In this document: piece after piece, positions 1 to 8,514 of the stretch
Layout: every line of letters begins with the position of its first letter
Numbering within the stretch: position 1 is the stretch's first letter
NCBI RefSeq assembly: GCF_030410135.1
Contig: NZ_JAUGQQ010000004.1
Coordinates: 1 to 64,000, forward strand
DNA length: 64,000 bases
Source: Aequorivita aurantiaca
GTDB taxonomy: Bacteria > Bacteroidota > Bacteroidia > Flavobacteriales > Flavobacteriaceae
Direction: 5' to 3'
Translations under genes and position numbers: made by a program
The notes under the pieces: model-generated
The model's input: only the letters and a program-made list of their open reading frames with translations
Told to the model about the DNA's origin: nothing
Database searches by the model: none

Positions 1-2537
1 TCAATAACGTTTACGGTAGCGAAACATGTAGAAACATTACCGCTGTCATCCGTAACAGTAACTTCTACAATATTTTCACCTATGTCTGCACACGTGAATT
101 CTAGGCCTGAACTGGCAAGGGTTTCATAATGAACCGTACCGTTCCAAACGCGTGGTGTGAATACTGAGCCAGTAAACAATCCTGCCACGGCAGTTCCGAG
201 TGATAAGGAAAGATCGGCATTGGAGAAGTTCTGGTTTGTACCATCGCCATTAGTATAACGTTGACCAACACCTGTTGTTACTACTGCAAACCCATAGGTG
301 GTATTTGCTGAAAGTACTACTGGCGCATCTAGCACCACATTGCTCGGTAAGTCAGTGCCAGCACCAACTCCAGAGCCGGTTGCAACAGGAGCACCCCAAG
401 CAGCTGCATTGGTTTCATTACCTACATAAGTTCCCGTAATAACGTATAAATCTAAATCAAACGCTGAGGTACTTGTAGTATTAATATCCAATTCCGTAAC
501 CTGAATATCTGCTGGGCCTACGGTCACATCATACATTACTGTCCAACCTGAAGAGCCTCCATTGGTACCAATAAATAAGGTGCTCAATGAACCAGCAGTT
601 CCACCGCCAACTCCACCGGCAGTTACCGTGTAACCACATGCTTCATTCACATTAATCAATAGATCATTAGGATCAATACTAGCCATTCCGTTCGCATCAA
701 GGTAAACGTCAAGGCCACCGCCCGAACCAGCTTCGTAGGTCAACAAGAAATTGTCTACACCTGCGCCCCAGTTCCAACCAGTTTCATCATCCCAAGTAAA
801 TTTTACTTGGAAGTTAGCGTTTGCATAAGAAAGTACGTCTATAGCACCAGTGTTCGTGGGATTAACGTCGGCATCGTCAGCAAGGAATATTTCCTGCCAG
901 GCACTACCGTCCCAAACTTCGCCACGCAATAGGCCAAGACCGATAAAATCCTGTATGGCGTAATCAAAAGATAATTCTGCGGAAGTTGCGCCGGTAAGAT
1001 CATATACTGGAGACAGTAATTCTGCAATATTATCGCCAGAACCTGCTGCGTCGTCATCAAAAATGGCCGCATTTGTTGGGAAATCACCACCCGTTGGCAT
1101 ATCGCCCGAGCCAAATGACCAATCCGTAGAACCTAAAACAATGTTCGTTGACCAGCCGGCAGGAACTGAAGAACCTTCAAAATCTTCAGACTCAGTAAAT
1201 GTTCCTACGCCACCAATACAAACTATTTCTGGAGCTGTAACGTCCTGAACAGTAACAGTAGCAGTACAAGTTGCTGTGTTGCCAGAGTTATCGGTTACTG
1301 TCATAACTACCGTATTTGCACCGGTCATAGAACAATCGAATGAAGAAACATCCAAGGTTAAAGATGCAATGCCACAATTATCTGTAGAGCCATTGTCAAT
1401 ATCTGCACCTGTAATGTTTGCTATACCGGTTACGGGATCAAGATCTATAGTAATATCTTGGCAAACTGCAACTGGATTTTCATTGTCCAATACCGTAACG
1501 TTAAAATCACAAGTAGAGGTATTGTTATCGCTATCGGTAACAGAAAGCGTAACGATAGTATTTCCAACCGGGAAAACAGATCCACTAGGTGGGGTGGCAA
1601 TAATATTGGCAGAAATATTTCCATCCTCTGTATCAAAAGCAACACCGGCGAAATTCGCGACAGCACCGCAAGTACCAGGATCGTTGTTTACTACAATATC
1701 AGCAGGACAAGCGATCACCGGTGGATCACCCATTGTAATGGTTGGGAATCCAGAAATATTGAGTTCAAAATTGCCAGAGTTAGCGCTAAAGCCGTGTACC
1801 AAAACATAATATGTTGAAGAACCATCGGTCATAAATGTTACTTCACTTCTGTTACCACTAATAGTACAATCAGCGCCAGCATCATCATTAGCGGTTACGC
1901 AAGTTAATGCCCCGCAGCTGCCTGAAAATACTGAAAGTTTAGTATCGTATCCAACAGCAGAACAAGTGTTTATTGTAACGGAAGATCCACCTCCGCTAAC
2001 ATCTGTAAAGGAATACCAAACGCCAGGCGCGGTTACGCTTACAGCGTTACAGGCAACTGGAGTATCAACGGTTGCATTGCTTGTTGTGCCAGCTACCGTT
2101 CCATCACCTGTCAAAACAATTGCGTTTGCACACAAATCGTTCGCTGGCGGCGGGGGCGGCGTTAGATTCTGTAAGGTTGTAGTAAAACAAGTGGAAGCTG
2201 TTCCACAAGTAGGGAAAGGACTGGAATGGGTATGAAGCCTAATGGAGGTAACCGGCATGTTGTTTACCACCACTGGTGAAGGTCCGAATCCTAAGGGATT
2301 ATTGCTTAAATCGGTAATGGTAACGTAAGCGGCAGATGAAGTAAATTGATAATTACTCCCTACCAACAACCCATTGATAGTGTTGTAATCCCCACCAAAA
2401 TTACAAGTTGAAATTGATTGAACTGTACCATTGTTAACGGCCGTCCGGGTGAGGTACGGGACCGTTCCAATGCATTGACTGAATGCGCTGCCCACCGTAA
2501 AAAGAAACAGCATGAGCAAAAAGGTAATTTTTTTCAT
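1..2537 (-). CDS. large secreted HYR-repeat protein, 3' end outside window
   Basis: Reading from the ATG at 2537 gives 845 residues with no stop before the window edge, so the C-terminus is missing. Residues 1-20 are a signal peptide ending near AFSQ. A pre-peptidase-C-like beta domain spans about 130-267 (starts ANDLCANAIVL). HYR/Ig-like repeats follow at about 270-350 and 353-431 (ACPADIVV, VTDNSGNTATC). A jelly-roll 'choice-of-anchor' type domain lies at about 448-600 (EDFEGSSVPAGW). After a further beta-rich stretch another HYR unit begins near 811. It is Cys, Thr and Gly rich, as extracellular adhesin-like proteins are. In this phylum such proteins usually end in a T9SS sorting domain; that end is not visible. 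The function, probably adhesion or matrix binding, is inferred. Confidence 0.85.
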   Translation of the reverse strand, partial: MKKITFLLMLFLFTVGSAFSQCIGTVPYLTRTAVNNGTVQSISTCNFGGDYNTINGLLVGSNYQFTSSAAYVTITDLSNNPLGFGPSPVVVNNMPVTSIRLHTHSSPFPTCGTASTCFTTTLQNLTPPPPPANDLCANAIVLTGDGTVAGTTSNATVDTPVACNAVSVTAPGVWYSFTDVSGGGSSVTINTCSAVGYDTKLSVFSGSCGALTCVTANDDAGADCTISGNRSEVTFMTDGSSTYYVLVHGFSANSGNFELNISGFPTITMGDPPVIACPADIVVNNDPGTCGAVANFAGVAFDTEDGNISANIIATPPSGSVFPVGNTIVTLSVTDSDNNTSTCDFNVTVLDNENPVAVCQDITIDLDPVTGIANITGADIDNGSTDNCGIASLTLDVSSFDCSMTGANTVVMTVTDNSGNTATCTATVTVQDVTAPEIVCIGGVGTFTESEDFEGSSVPAGWSTNIVLGSTDWSFGSGDMPTGGDFPTNAAIFDDDAAGSGDNIAELLSPVYDLTGATSAELSFDYAIQDFIGLGLLRGEVWDGSAWQEIFLADDADVNPTNTGAIDVLSYANANFQVKFTWDDETGWNWGAGVDNFLLTYEAGSGGGLDVYLDANGMASIDPNDLLINVNEACGYTVTAGGVGGGTAGSLSTLFIGTNGGSSGWTVMYDVTVGPADIQVTELDINTTSTSAFDLDLYVITGTYVGNETNAAAWGAPVATGSGVGAGTDLPSNVVLDAPVVLSANTTYGFAVVTTGVGQRYTNGDGTNQNFSNADLSLSLGTAVAGLFTGSVFTPRVWNGTVHYETLASSGLEFTCADIGENIVEVTVTDDSGNVSTCFATVNVI

Positions 2538-2770
2538 AATGATAATTTAAATTAATAGTTAAAATGTCGTTAAAAATACTTTAATTTATCTTAAGTGCCA
2601 AATTATTTGATGGCCGATCAGCCTTTATATACAGGGAATTCTTAAGGACTTTATCAAAATATTTTGCTCAATTCTGACTTAAATATTTGTATCCTAACCA
2701 GTTAAAAGAATTTATCACAATAAATAAAATTTACCGCAATATTTTATTATTTAAAGTATTCTTTTTAGGA

Positions 2771-3433
2771 CTAAAAAAAGGGTTTGTATAAGGCTACCCT
2801 AAAATCAATAGTAGTTTTTTCCGGAAATTTATCCTTCATTTTTTTATAGGCAGCAAGACTACCTACTGCCCTATTTGCGGCACCGGATGGTGCAATTAAA
2901 GAAACAGTTTTTATGACTCTATCACTTTCGGGAAGCTGAAAAGTGTGGATACGCGGAATATTGTTCGAAACAAGTTGCATCGAAATATTATACTCCCGTA
3001 TATTTTTTCGGAAAAAGTATTCCGGACCGTTTTTACTGTTGCCACCCGTGAAAAGCAAGGTGCCAATTTTAGGATGTTGCTTTAATATTGCAATTAAATC
3101 CCGCAACTCAACTTCCATCATTCCAATATCAGAAGCATCTATTTTTAGCCGTTTGGCGGAAGCCACCATGTCGCAAATCCCGATCCCTCTTTTCCTTAAA
3201 AATTGTTCGCGCTGTTCAATGGCCTGGGCGGTTGTTTCAAACTTTAAATCCAGGCCAAAGATTTTGTCCAAAATTTGCCACAACTGCCCGTCACGGCTGC
3301 CGTAACAAAAATCAACATCCCCTTCCTTCAATTCTCCCGTGGTAAACCGAGGGGGCGGCAAGGTACCAACAATAAGTTTTGTAGCGTTTTCAGGAATAAA
3401 GGGCGGATATGGGTGGATGTGGTGGAACAACAA
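2771..3433 (-). CDS. uracil-DNA glycosylase superfamily protein
   Basis: 220 residues. The pattern matches the uracil-DNA glycosylase fold: GTLPPPR at 23-29 corresponds to the N-terminal motif next to the catalytic site, and IAPSGAANRAVG at 180-191 resembles the C-terminal DNA-intercalation motif. GICDMV (85-90) and DFCYGSRDGQLW (41-52) also look like core motifs. It probably removes uracil or another damaged base from DNA, but the sub-family (Mug-like or other) and the substrate are not certain. No ATG fits: an in-frame stop lies just upstream and the first Met is near residue 89, so translation must begin at TTG (3433 or the next codon, 3430). It stands alone, in the same direction as yaaA. 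Confidence 0.7.
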   Translation of the reverse strand: MLFHHIHPYPPFIPENATKLIVGTLPPPRFTTGELKEGDVDFCYGSRDGQLWQILDKIFGLDLKFETTAQAIEQREQFLRKRGIGICDMVASAKRLKIDASDIGMMEVELRDLIAILKQHPKIGTLLFTGGNSKNGPEYFFRKNIREYNISMQLVSNNIPRIHTFQLPESDRVIKTVSLIAPSGAANRAVGSLAAYKKMKDKFPEKTTIDFRVALYKPFF

Positions 3434-3521
3434 TTTGATTTACGATTTACTATTTGGGATTGTGGTTTGTGGTTTGTGGTTCGAAATTATGAATTGGTTT
3501 CACATTTAAAAATTATGGACA

Positions 3522-4283
3522 TCACCGTATAAAAACCGGCTCATTTTCCTTTTCAGTATATTCTTCACTGTATGCGTAGCCATCATCATCAAAACCTTTC
3601 AAAGTTTCCAAGGATTCAATGTTTTCGTCAATGGCGAACCGGGCCATACTTCCGCGGGCCTTCTTTGCAAAAAAAGAAATTATTTTCAGCTCCCCATTTT
3701 TAAAATCCTTAAAAACCGGGGAAATAACGGGGACTTTTAATTTCTTTTCGTCTATGGCTCTAAAATATTCCACACTGGCCAGATTCAGAAAAAGTTCGTT
3801 CTCCTCAAGTTCATTGTTCAACGTTTCAGTTATTGTTTTCTTCCAAAAGGTATACAAATCCTTTTTTCGATTTATAGGTAGTTTTGTTCCCATCTCCAAT
3901 CGGTAGGGTTGCATTAAATCCAATGGCCTTAACAAACCGTACATTCCGGAAAGGATGCGCAGAGAATCCTGCATTAAATCTAATTTTTCTGAAGGAATTG
4001 TATAAGCGTCCAAGCCTAAATAAACATCGCCGGCAAAAGCATAGATGGCCGGGCGGGCGTTCTGTTTCGTAAAAGGGATGTGGAATTCTTTATATCGCTG
4101 ATAATTGAGCTCGGCCAACTTATCGCTAATGTCCATCAGTTTTGCGATGGCCGATTTACTTTTGTGTTCCAGTTTGTTGTTTATCAATTCGGCCTCTTTC
4201 AAAAATTTTGGCTGCGTGGCTCTCGTTGTTGGAAGTTTAGATTCAAAATCCAGCGTTTTCGCTGGGGAAATTACTATTTTCAT
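3522..4283 (-). CDS. yaaA: peroxide stress protein YaaA (DUF328/UPF0246)
   Basis: 253 residues starting [13 protein letters not shown], the typical YaaA N-terminus. An upstream in-frame start (4301) would add only MKQITF, so the ATG at 4283 was chosen. Conserved family segments include [10 protein letters not shown] and the C-terminal [15 protein letters not shown]. In E. coli YaaA is induced by peroxide, binds DNA and limits Fenton damage by lowering free iron. The role here is transferred from that family. It sits about 90 bp upstream of the glycosylase-like gene, so both could relate to DNA protection, though no operon is proven. Confidence 0.9.
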   Translation of the reverse strand: MKIVISPAKTLDFESKLPTTRATQPKFLKEAELINNKLEHKSKSAIAKLMDISDKLAELNYQRYKEFHIPFTKQNARPAIYAFAGDVYLGLDAYTIPSEKLDLMQDSLRILSGMYGLLRPLDLMQPYRLEMGTKLPINRKKDLYTFWKKTITETLNNELEENELFLNLASVEYFRAIDEKKLKVPVISPVFKDFKNGELKIISFFAKKARGSMARFAIDENIESLETLKGFDDDGYAYSEEYTEKENEPVFIR

Positions 4284-4384
4284 GAATGTTATTTGTTTCA
4301 AAAATAATCAAAAGAATCTGTACGGCTAAATTCGCCTTCCATATGTTTTTCTTAATTTCAAACCTTTAAAAAAAACTTACAGCA

Positions 4385-5245
4385 TTGAAAAAACCTTATT
4401 TTCCAGTTTATACCAGAGTAGGCCCAAACCCTGTGGCTGTATGCGAAAAATTGCCAGTTCAAGTATTTGAATATCCGTTTTTTAATGATGGCGCAGCCAT
4501 GCAGCCACGCTCAAACCCAAAGCGAAAGGAACTACGTCTTCAAGCTGACCCTATTTTTCCGAATCAAGAATTTTTAAAATTGAAAGGCTTTATTTTCCAC
4601 ACTTCCCATTGTGGCTCTACGCTACTGTCCAACATGCTCAAAAGTTCAAAACAAACGCGGATAGTTGCCGAAACGGAAGCCATTAATGGTCTGCTGCTTT
4701 CGGCCATTTTCTATAAACTGGACAAAGAGGAGGTTTTGCGTGGCCTTACAACTATTGTTTCCGCTTACCTGCAACCTTTGGGAAATGCGAAAAACGTAAT
4801 TTTCAAATTAACTTCTTGGAATATATTTTTTATCGAATTGTTCCAAAAAGCCTATCCAAATGTTCCATGGATTTTCATCGAAAGAAATTCTGCCGATGTG
4901 GTGAAAAGTCTCTTAAAAAACGGACGCGGATTTGTGGAATGGTGGTACCACCCTACTGATTTGCTTCAGAAATATTTCTTGGGAAAAAACCCGCAACCAG
5001 AAACCTTTGATGCCTATCTTTTCGAAATGGTGGAAGCCCATAAAGCTGCAGCTCAAAAAGGAAATTCTTCAAATAAATTGGCGTTGGAATATCCCGATTT
5101 CATCAATGAATTTGAAAGCCGGGTGCTCCTCCATTTCAACTTAAATTTTACAAATACGGAACTCGAAGTTGCTTTGGAAAAAACAAAATTCGATGCCAAA
5201 AGTATTGAGAAAAGTGAATTTCTTAAAGATGAAGAGACTGTTTAG
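4385..5245 (+). CDS. sulfotransferase-like P-loop protein
   Basis: 286 residues. FHTSHCGSTLLSNML (71-85) resembles the 5'-phosphosulfate-binding loop of PAPS-dependent sulfotransferases, and FIERNSADVVKSLL (164-177) resembles their 3'-phosphate-binding segment. No signal peptide is visible, so it is probably cytoplasmic. The acceptor is unknown, and no sulfation or glycan genes are next to it. The start is TTG at 4385: the reading frame and the N-terminal MKKPYFPVYTRVGPNPV look intact from there. Its TAG stop abuts the TAA of the convergent antiporter gene without a single spacer base. Confidence 0.65.
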   Translation: MKKPYFPVYTRVGPNPVAVCEKLPVQVFEYPFFNDGAAMQPRSNPKRKELRLQADPIFPNQEFLKLKGFIFHTSHCGSTLLSNMLKSSKQTRIVAETEAINGLLLSAIFYKLDKEEVLRGLTTIVSAYLQPLGNAKNVIFKLTSWNIFFIELFQKAYPNVPWIFIERNSADVVKSLLKNGRGFVEWWYHPTDLLQKYFLGKNPQPETFDAYLFEMVEAHKAAAQKGNSSNKLALEYPDFINEFESRVLLHFNLNFTNTELEVALEKTKFDAKSIEKSEFLKDEETV

Positions 5246-6721
5246 TTACCGAGCCGATGCCCTTATTTCTAAGGTTTCGAAGACTTGATCGATTCCTTTT
5301 TTGGAATCGGAAAGCACAATAAGCATATCATCCGCTTCAATTATAGTCGCGCCATTGGGGGTTATATATTTGTCATCTCTCTTTATCATTGCAATTATTG
5401 CGCTTTTCGGAAATTGTAGCTCCACGATTTGTTTGCCAACCGCAATATTTCCATTATCAATCCCAATTTCGCGCATTTCGGTTTTGGGGTGTTCCAAAAG
5501 AAATTCGTCAGTCGGATCCTTCGGCTTTGCTTTTGCTGGAAGTGACACGTGCAACCATTTCGCTACAATGGAAAGCGTGGTACCCTGAATTAAAATGGAG
5601 GTCAGCGAAATGAAAAACACAATATTAAAAATCATACTTGCCTTATCAATCCCCGCCAAAAGAGGATAGGTGGCAAACACAATGGGCACCGCCCCGCGCA
5701 GTCCCACCCAGGAAATATAAAAGCGTCGGCGCAGTTTCATCTTAAAGGGAATCAAGCTTAAAAACACGCTGATTGGCCGGGCCACCAGCATCAAAAACAA
5801 TGAAATGACCAGCCCAATGCCAACTACGGGCATAATATGGGTGGGCGTTACCAAAAGTCCCAAGGTTAGGAACAGCACAATCTGCATCAGCCACGCCAGT
5901 CCGTCAAACATTTTCAGGATGGTTTTTTTGTGGATTAAGTATTGGTTTCCCAAATAAACCGCACAAATATAAATGGCCAAAAATCCGTTGCCGCCCAAAA
6001 AATCCGTTGCCGAAAACGTAATAAACATAAGCGTTATGACGAGCACGGGATATAACCCTTCAAAATCCAGTTTAATTCTGTTGATTATTATTTTGCTGAG
6101 TTTTCCAAAACCGAAGCCGGCAATTCCGCCAATAATCATTTGCTGGAAAAACATGGGAATCATCGAGGCCAAACCTTGGTCCTGATTCACGACCAAGCCC
6201 AAAAATGCAATGGTGAGCACGTATGCCATCGGGTCGTTACTTCCGCTTTCCATTTCCAGAGTTGGGCGCAAATTGGTTTTAAGGGCAAGATTTTTCGATC
6301 TTAAAATAGAAAATACCGCCGCGGCATCTGTGGAAGAAACAATACTTCCCAAAAGCAGACTTTCGTAAATGGTAAAATCGGTAATAAAATACACAAAGCC
6401 GCCAAGGGTCAATGCCGTGAGCAGAACGCCTAATGTAGAAAGGGCGATTCCCTCTTTCATTACGGGTTTCACGGTTTTCCAATCGGTGTCGAGCCCTCCG
6501 GAAAACAATATGAAATTCAACGAGATTACGCCTATCAATTGCGAAATATGCGGATCGTCAAAAGTTATTCCGCCTATGCCGTCCTCTCCGGCAAGCATTC
6601 CAATTCCTAAGAATAGCACCAAAGTGGGAACGCCAAATTTATACGAAGTTTTACCCGCAATTATGCTTATGAAAAGCAACAGCGACCCAATAAGCAGAAT
6701 GTTTTCAATGGTTAAGGTCAC
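5246..6721 (-). CDS. potassium/proton antiporter, CPA1 family (NhaP2-like)
   Basis: 491 residues. Residues 1-390 form about 12-13 hydrophobic segments of the Na+/H+ exchanger domain, with the family's FSATDFLGGNGFLAIYICA and WVGLRGAVPIVFA segments. Residues about 415-485 form a cytoplasmic TrkA-C (RCK_C) domain (VGKQIVELQFPKSAIIAMI). This layout is that of NhaP2/CvrA-type K+/H+ antiporters, which export K+ and help with pH and osmotic balance. The start is GTG at 6721, giving MTLTIENILLIGSLLLF directly before the first membrane segment. Convergent with the sulfotransferase-like gene and divergent from the HipA-like kinase gene. Confidence 0.88.
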   Translation of the reverse strand: MTLTIENILLIGSLLLFISIIAGKTSYKFGVPTLVLFLGIGMLAGEDGIGGITFDDPHISQLIGVISLNFILFSGGLDTDWKTVKPVMKEGIALSTLGVLLTALTLGGFVYFITDFTIYESLLLGSIVSSTDAAAVFSILRSKNLALKTNLRPTLEMESGSNDPMAYVLTIAFLGLVVNQDQGLASMIPMFFQQMIIGGIAGFGFGKLSKIIINRIKLDFEGLYPVLVITLMFITFSATDFLGGNGFLAIYICAVYLGNQYLIHKKTILKMFDGLAWLMQIVLFLTLGLLVTPTHIMPVVGIGLVISLFLMLVARPISVFLSLIPFKMKLRRRFYISWVGLRGAVPIVFATYPLLAGIDKASMIFNIVFFISLTSILIQGTTLSIVAKWLHVSLPAKAKPKDPTDEFLLEHPKTEMREIGIDNGNIAVGKQIVELQFPKSAIIAMIKRDDKYITPNGATIIEADDMLIVLSDSKKGIDQVFETLEIRASAR

Positions 6722-6844
6722 TAAAATAGAAGTTTTTAAAAGTTGGATTTTTGCGAAAATACAAATTTTAAAAAGTAATTCCGGCCGAAATCATTCCTCA
6801 ACCAAAAAATACTTCCGAGAGATTTTAAACGCAGATATTTAACA

Positions 6845-6871
6845 AATAGCCTTAATTTTGCCAAGGCTATT
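6845..6871 (+). promoter_or_regulatory. perfect 9-bp inverted repeat with embedded -7 element, before hipA-like gene
   Basis: AATAGCCTT (6845-6853) and AAGGCTATT (6863-6871) are exact reverse complements separated by 9 bases. The sequence TAATTTTG (6853-6860), a match to the Bacteroidota -7 consensus TAnnTTTG, lies inside, and a second TAATTTTG sits at 6871-6878. No TTG at the expected -33 position was found. The repeat ends 10 bases before the ATG at 6881. It could be an operator for an autoregulator, as in HipBA-type modules, or an mRNA hairpin near the start codon. Confidence 0.5.
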
Positions 6872-6880
6872 AATTTTGAA

Positions 6881-7678
6881 ATGAAAAACAATCCTTTGGA
6901 ACTCCGCACGGTTAACGTTACCCGCTACATTACGCCTCTTCGGGAAGGCGGTTCCCTGCCTGCTCTGGCCGAAGCGGATGACGATTTTAAATATGTTTTG
7001 AAATTTCGCGGCGCGGGCCACGGAGTAAAAGCATTGATTGCCGAATTGCTAGGAGGAGAAATTGCACGAACTTTGGGCTTAAAGGTTCCCGAGCTTGTGT
7101 TCGCAAACCTCGACGAAGCATTTGGGAGAAGTGAAGGCGACGAGGAAATACAGGATTTATTAAAAGGAAGCCGAGGCTTGAATCTTGCGCTTCATTTTCT
7201 TTCCGGCGCGCTCACTTTTGATCCGGTAGTAACGCAAGTGGATGAAAAACTGGCATCAAAAATTGTTTGGCTGGATTCCTTCACAACCAATATTGACCGC
7301 ACAGTAAAGAACACCAATATGCTTATGTGGCATAAAGAATTGTGGCTTATAGATCACGGCGCTACATTTTATTTTCACCACTCGTGGGACAATTGGGAAA
7401 AAGCTGCCACTAGCCCATTTCCGTATATAAAAGACCACGTTCTTTTGCCACAGGCTTCGGCCGTAAATGTTATAAATTCTGAATTGATTGCACTATTGCC
7501 GAATGAAAAATTGCGGGAAATAACAAATCTAATCCCTTCCGATTGGCTGCAGTGGGAAGGCATTGAAATGAATTCCGAAGAAATTAGGGAAGTATATTAT
7601 CAATTTTTGCTGATGAGAAGAAACAATGCAAACAACTTTGTAAAACAAATTCAGGATGCCCGGGAAAAACTTGTATGA
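6881..7678 (+). CDS. HipA-like kinase (HipA_2 type)
   Basis: 265 residues, shorter than classical HipA (about 440). A glycine loop REGGSLPAL (21-29) is followed by the ATP-binding lysine in YVLKFRG (38-44). Glu55 lies in the next helix. Asp139 in TTNIDRTVKNTNML (135-148) fits the catalytic-loop Asp with Asn144/Asn146, and Asp158 in LWLIDHG fits the metal-binding Asp of the DFG-like motif. All expected kinase residues are present, so it is probably active. HipA-type kinases phosphorylate proteins such as aminoacyl-tRNA synthetases; the target here is unknown. There is no HipB-like HTH gene. Instead the downstream DUF3037 gene starts 23 bases before this gene's TGA. Confidence 0.75.
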   Translation: MKNNPLELRTVNVTRYITPLREGGSLPALAEADDDFKYVLKFRGAGHGVKALIAELLGGEIARTLGLKVPELVFANLDEAFGRSEGDEEIQDLLKGSRGLNLALHFLSGALTFDPVVTQVDEKLASKIVWLDSFTTNIDRTVKNTNMLMWHKELWLIDHGATFYFHHSWDNWEKAATSPFPYIKDHVLLPQASAVNVINSELIALLPNEKLREITNLIPSDWLQWEGIEMNSEEIREVYYQFLLMRRNNANNFVKQIQDAREKLV

Positions 7679-8039
7679 ATATGCGGTTATACGTTTGGTG
7701 CCTCGCGTGGAACGGGAGGAATTTCTGAACGTGGGGATAATTCTGTTCAGCAAGGGCGCGAAATTTTTAAACTGCAAACACCAAATCGATGTCGAAAAAC
7801 TTAAACTTTTTTCTTGCGAGTTGGAGGTTGGAGAAATAGAAAACAATTTAAAAGCCTTCGGAAAAATTTGTTCCGGTTTAAAAGACGGAGGTCCAGTGGC
7901 GCAATGGGAAAAAGCCGATAGGTTCCGATGGTTAACCGCACAGCGCAGCTCCTCACTTCAAACCTCGCGACCGCACAATGGGTTTAGCGATGACTTAGAC
8001 GCTACCTTGGAACGTCTTTTTTCAGAATTGGTTTTATAA
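7656..8039 (+). CDS. DUF3037 protein, partner of HipA-like kinase
   Basis: 127 residues resembling the DUF3037 family (LYEYAVIRLVPRVEREEF at the N-terminus, then FLNVGIILFS). No catalytic motif is evident. It overlaps the kinase gene by 23 bp in another frame, which points to translational coupling and joint function. Possible roles are antidote, adaptor or substrate of the kinase; this is inference from context only. Its TAA lies within the palindrome TTATAA, which also supplies the stop of the convergent PH-domain gene. Confidence 0.75.
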   Translation: MPGKNLYEYAVIRLVPRVEREEFLNVGIILFSKGAKFLNCKHQIDVEKLKLFSCELEVGEIENNLKAFGKICSGLKDGGPVAQWEKADRFRWLTAQRSSSLQTSRPHNGFSDDLDATLERLFSELVL

Positions 8040-8411
8040 AACCTTTGCTGCCAAATACCGCTGCACTTCGTAAATATCAATGCTTTTGTTGAATTTTTTG
8101 CTCACCGTTGGCAAGTCTTCGCTAGAAATCCAAATTTTCAGTTCGGCGTCCAAATCAAATGTGCCCGCCGTTTCCAACGAAAATCTTGAAATGTGCTTAT
8201 AGGGCAAACATTTATATTCTGCCTTACTTCCTGTTAATCCTTGCACATCTATTAAAATCAAGCGTTTGTTCGTAAACATAAACACATCGCGAAAAAGCGA
8301 GAAACCAAGTTCCACTACTTCGCCAGCGATTAACAGTCGACCGTATTTCTCATTTAATTTTTCTGCGGAAACCTCACTTGCGTTTCCTAGTATTTTTCCA
8401 AATAAACTCAT
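8034..8411 (-). CDS. bacterial PH-domain protein (bPH_1-like)
   Basis: 125 residues that fit one bacterial pleckstrin-homology domain: beta strands with EKYGRLLIAGEVVELGF, MFTNKRLILIDVQG and LKIWISS, then a C-terminal helix (SIDIYEVQRYLAAKVL). There is no signal peptide or membrane segment. Small bPH proteins of this kind are common but mostly uncharacterised. The ATG is at 8411. Its leader carries an 8-bp tandem repeat 20 bases upstream. The 3' end overlaps the DUF3037 gene by 6 bp, tail to tail. Confidence 0.75.
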   Translation of the reverse strand: MSLFGKILGNASEVSAEKLNEKYGRLLIAGEVVELGFSLFRDVFMFTNKRLILIDVQGLTGSKAEYKCLPYKHISRFSLETAGTFDLDAELKIWISSEDLPTVSKKFNKSIDIYEVQRYLAAKVL

Positions 8412-8430
8412 TTTTTAGATTTTTAGATTG

Positions 8431-8475
8431 TTGGATGATTGGATGATTGGATGATTGGATGATTGGATGATTGGA
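8431..8475. repeat. 8-bp tandem repeat in the leader of the PH-domain gene
   Basis: Five full copies of TTGGATGA from 8431 to 8470 plus a partial TTGGA. The array lies 20-64 bases upstream of the ATG at 8411 on the transcribed (minus) strand, in the promoter or 5' leader. The unit length is not a multiple of three and the array is noncoding. Confidence 0.95.
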
Positions 8476-8514
8476 AATATAAGAATTTGATACTTGTTTA
8501 TTGTTAAGTGATAA

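Noticed and set aside
1276-1809. 177-residue frame on the plus strand
   Set aside because: Lies wholly antisense to the continuous HYR-repeat protein, whose domains and signal peptide are clear; composition is that of a shadow frame.
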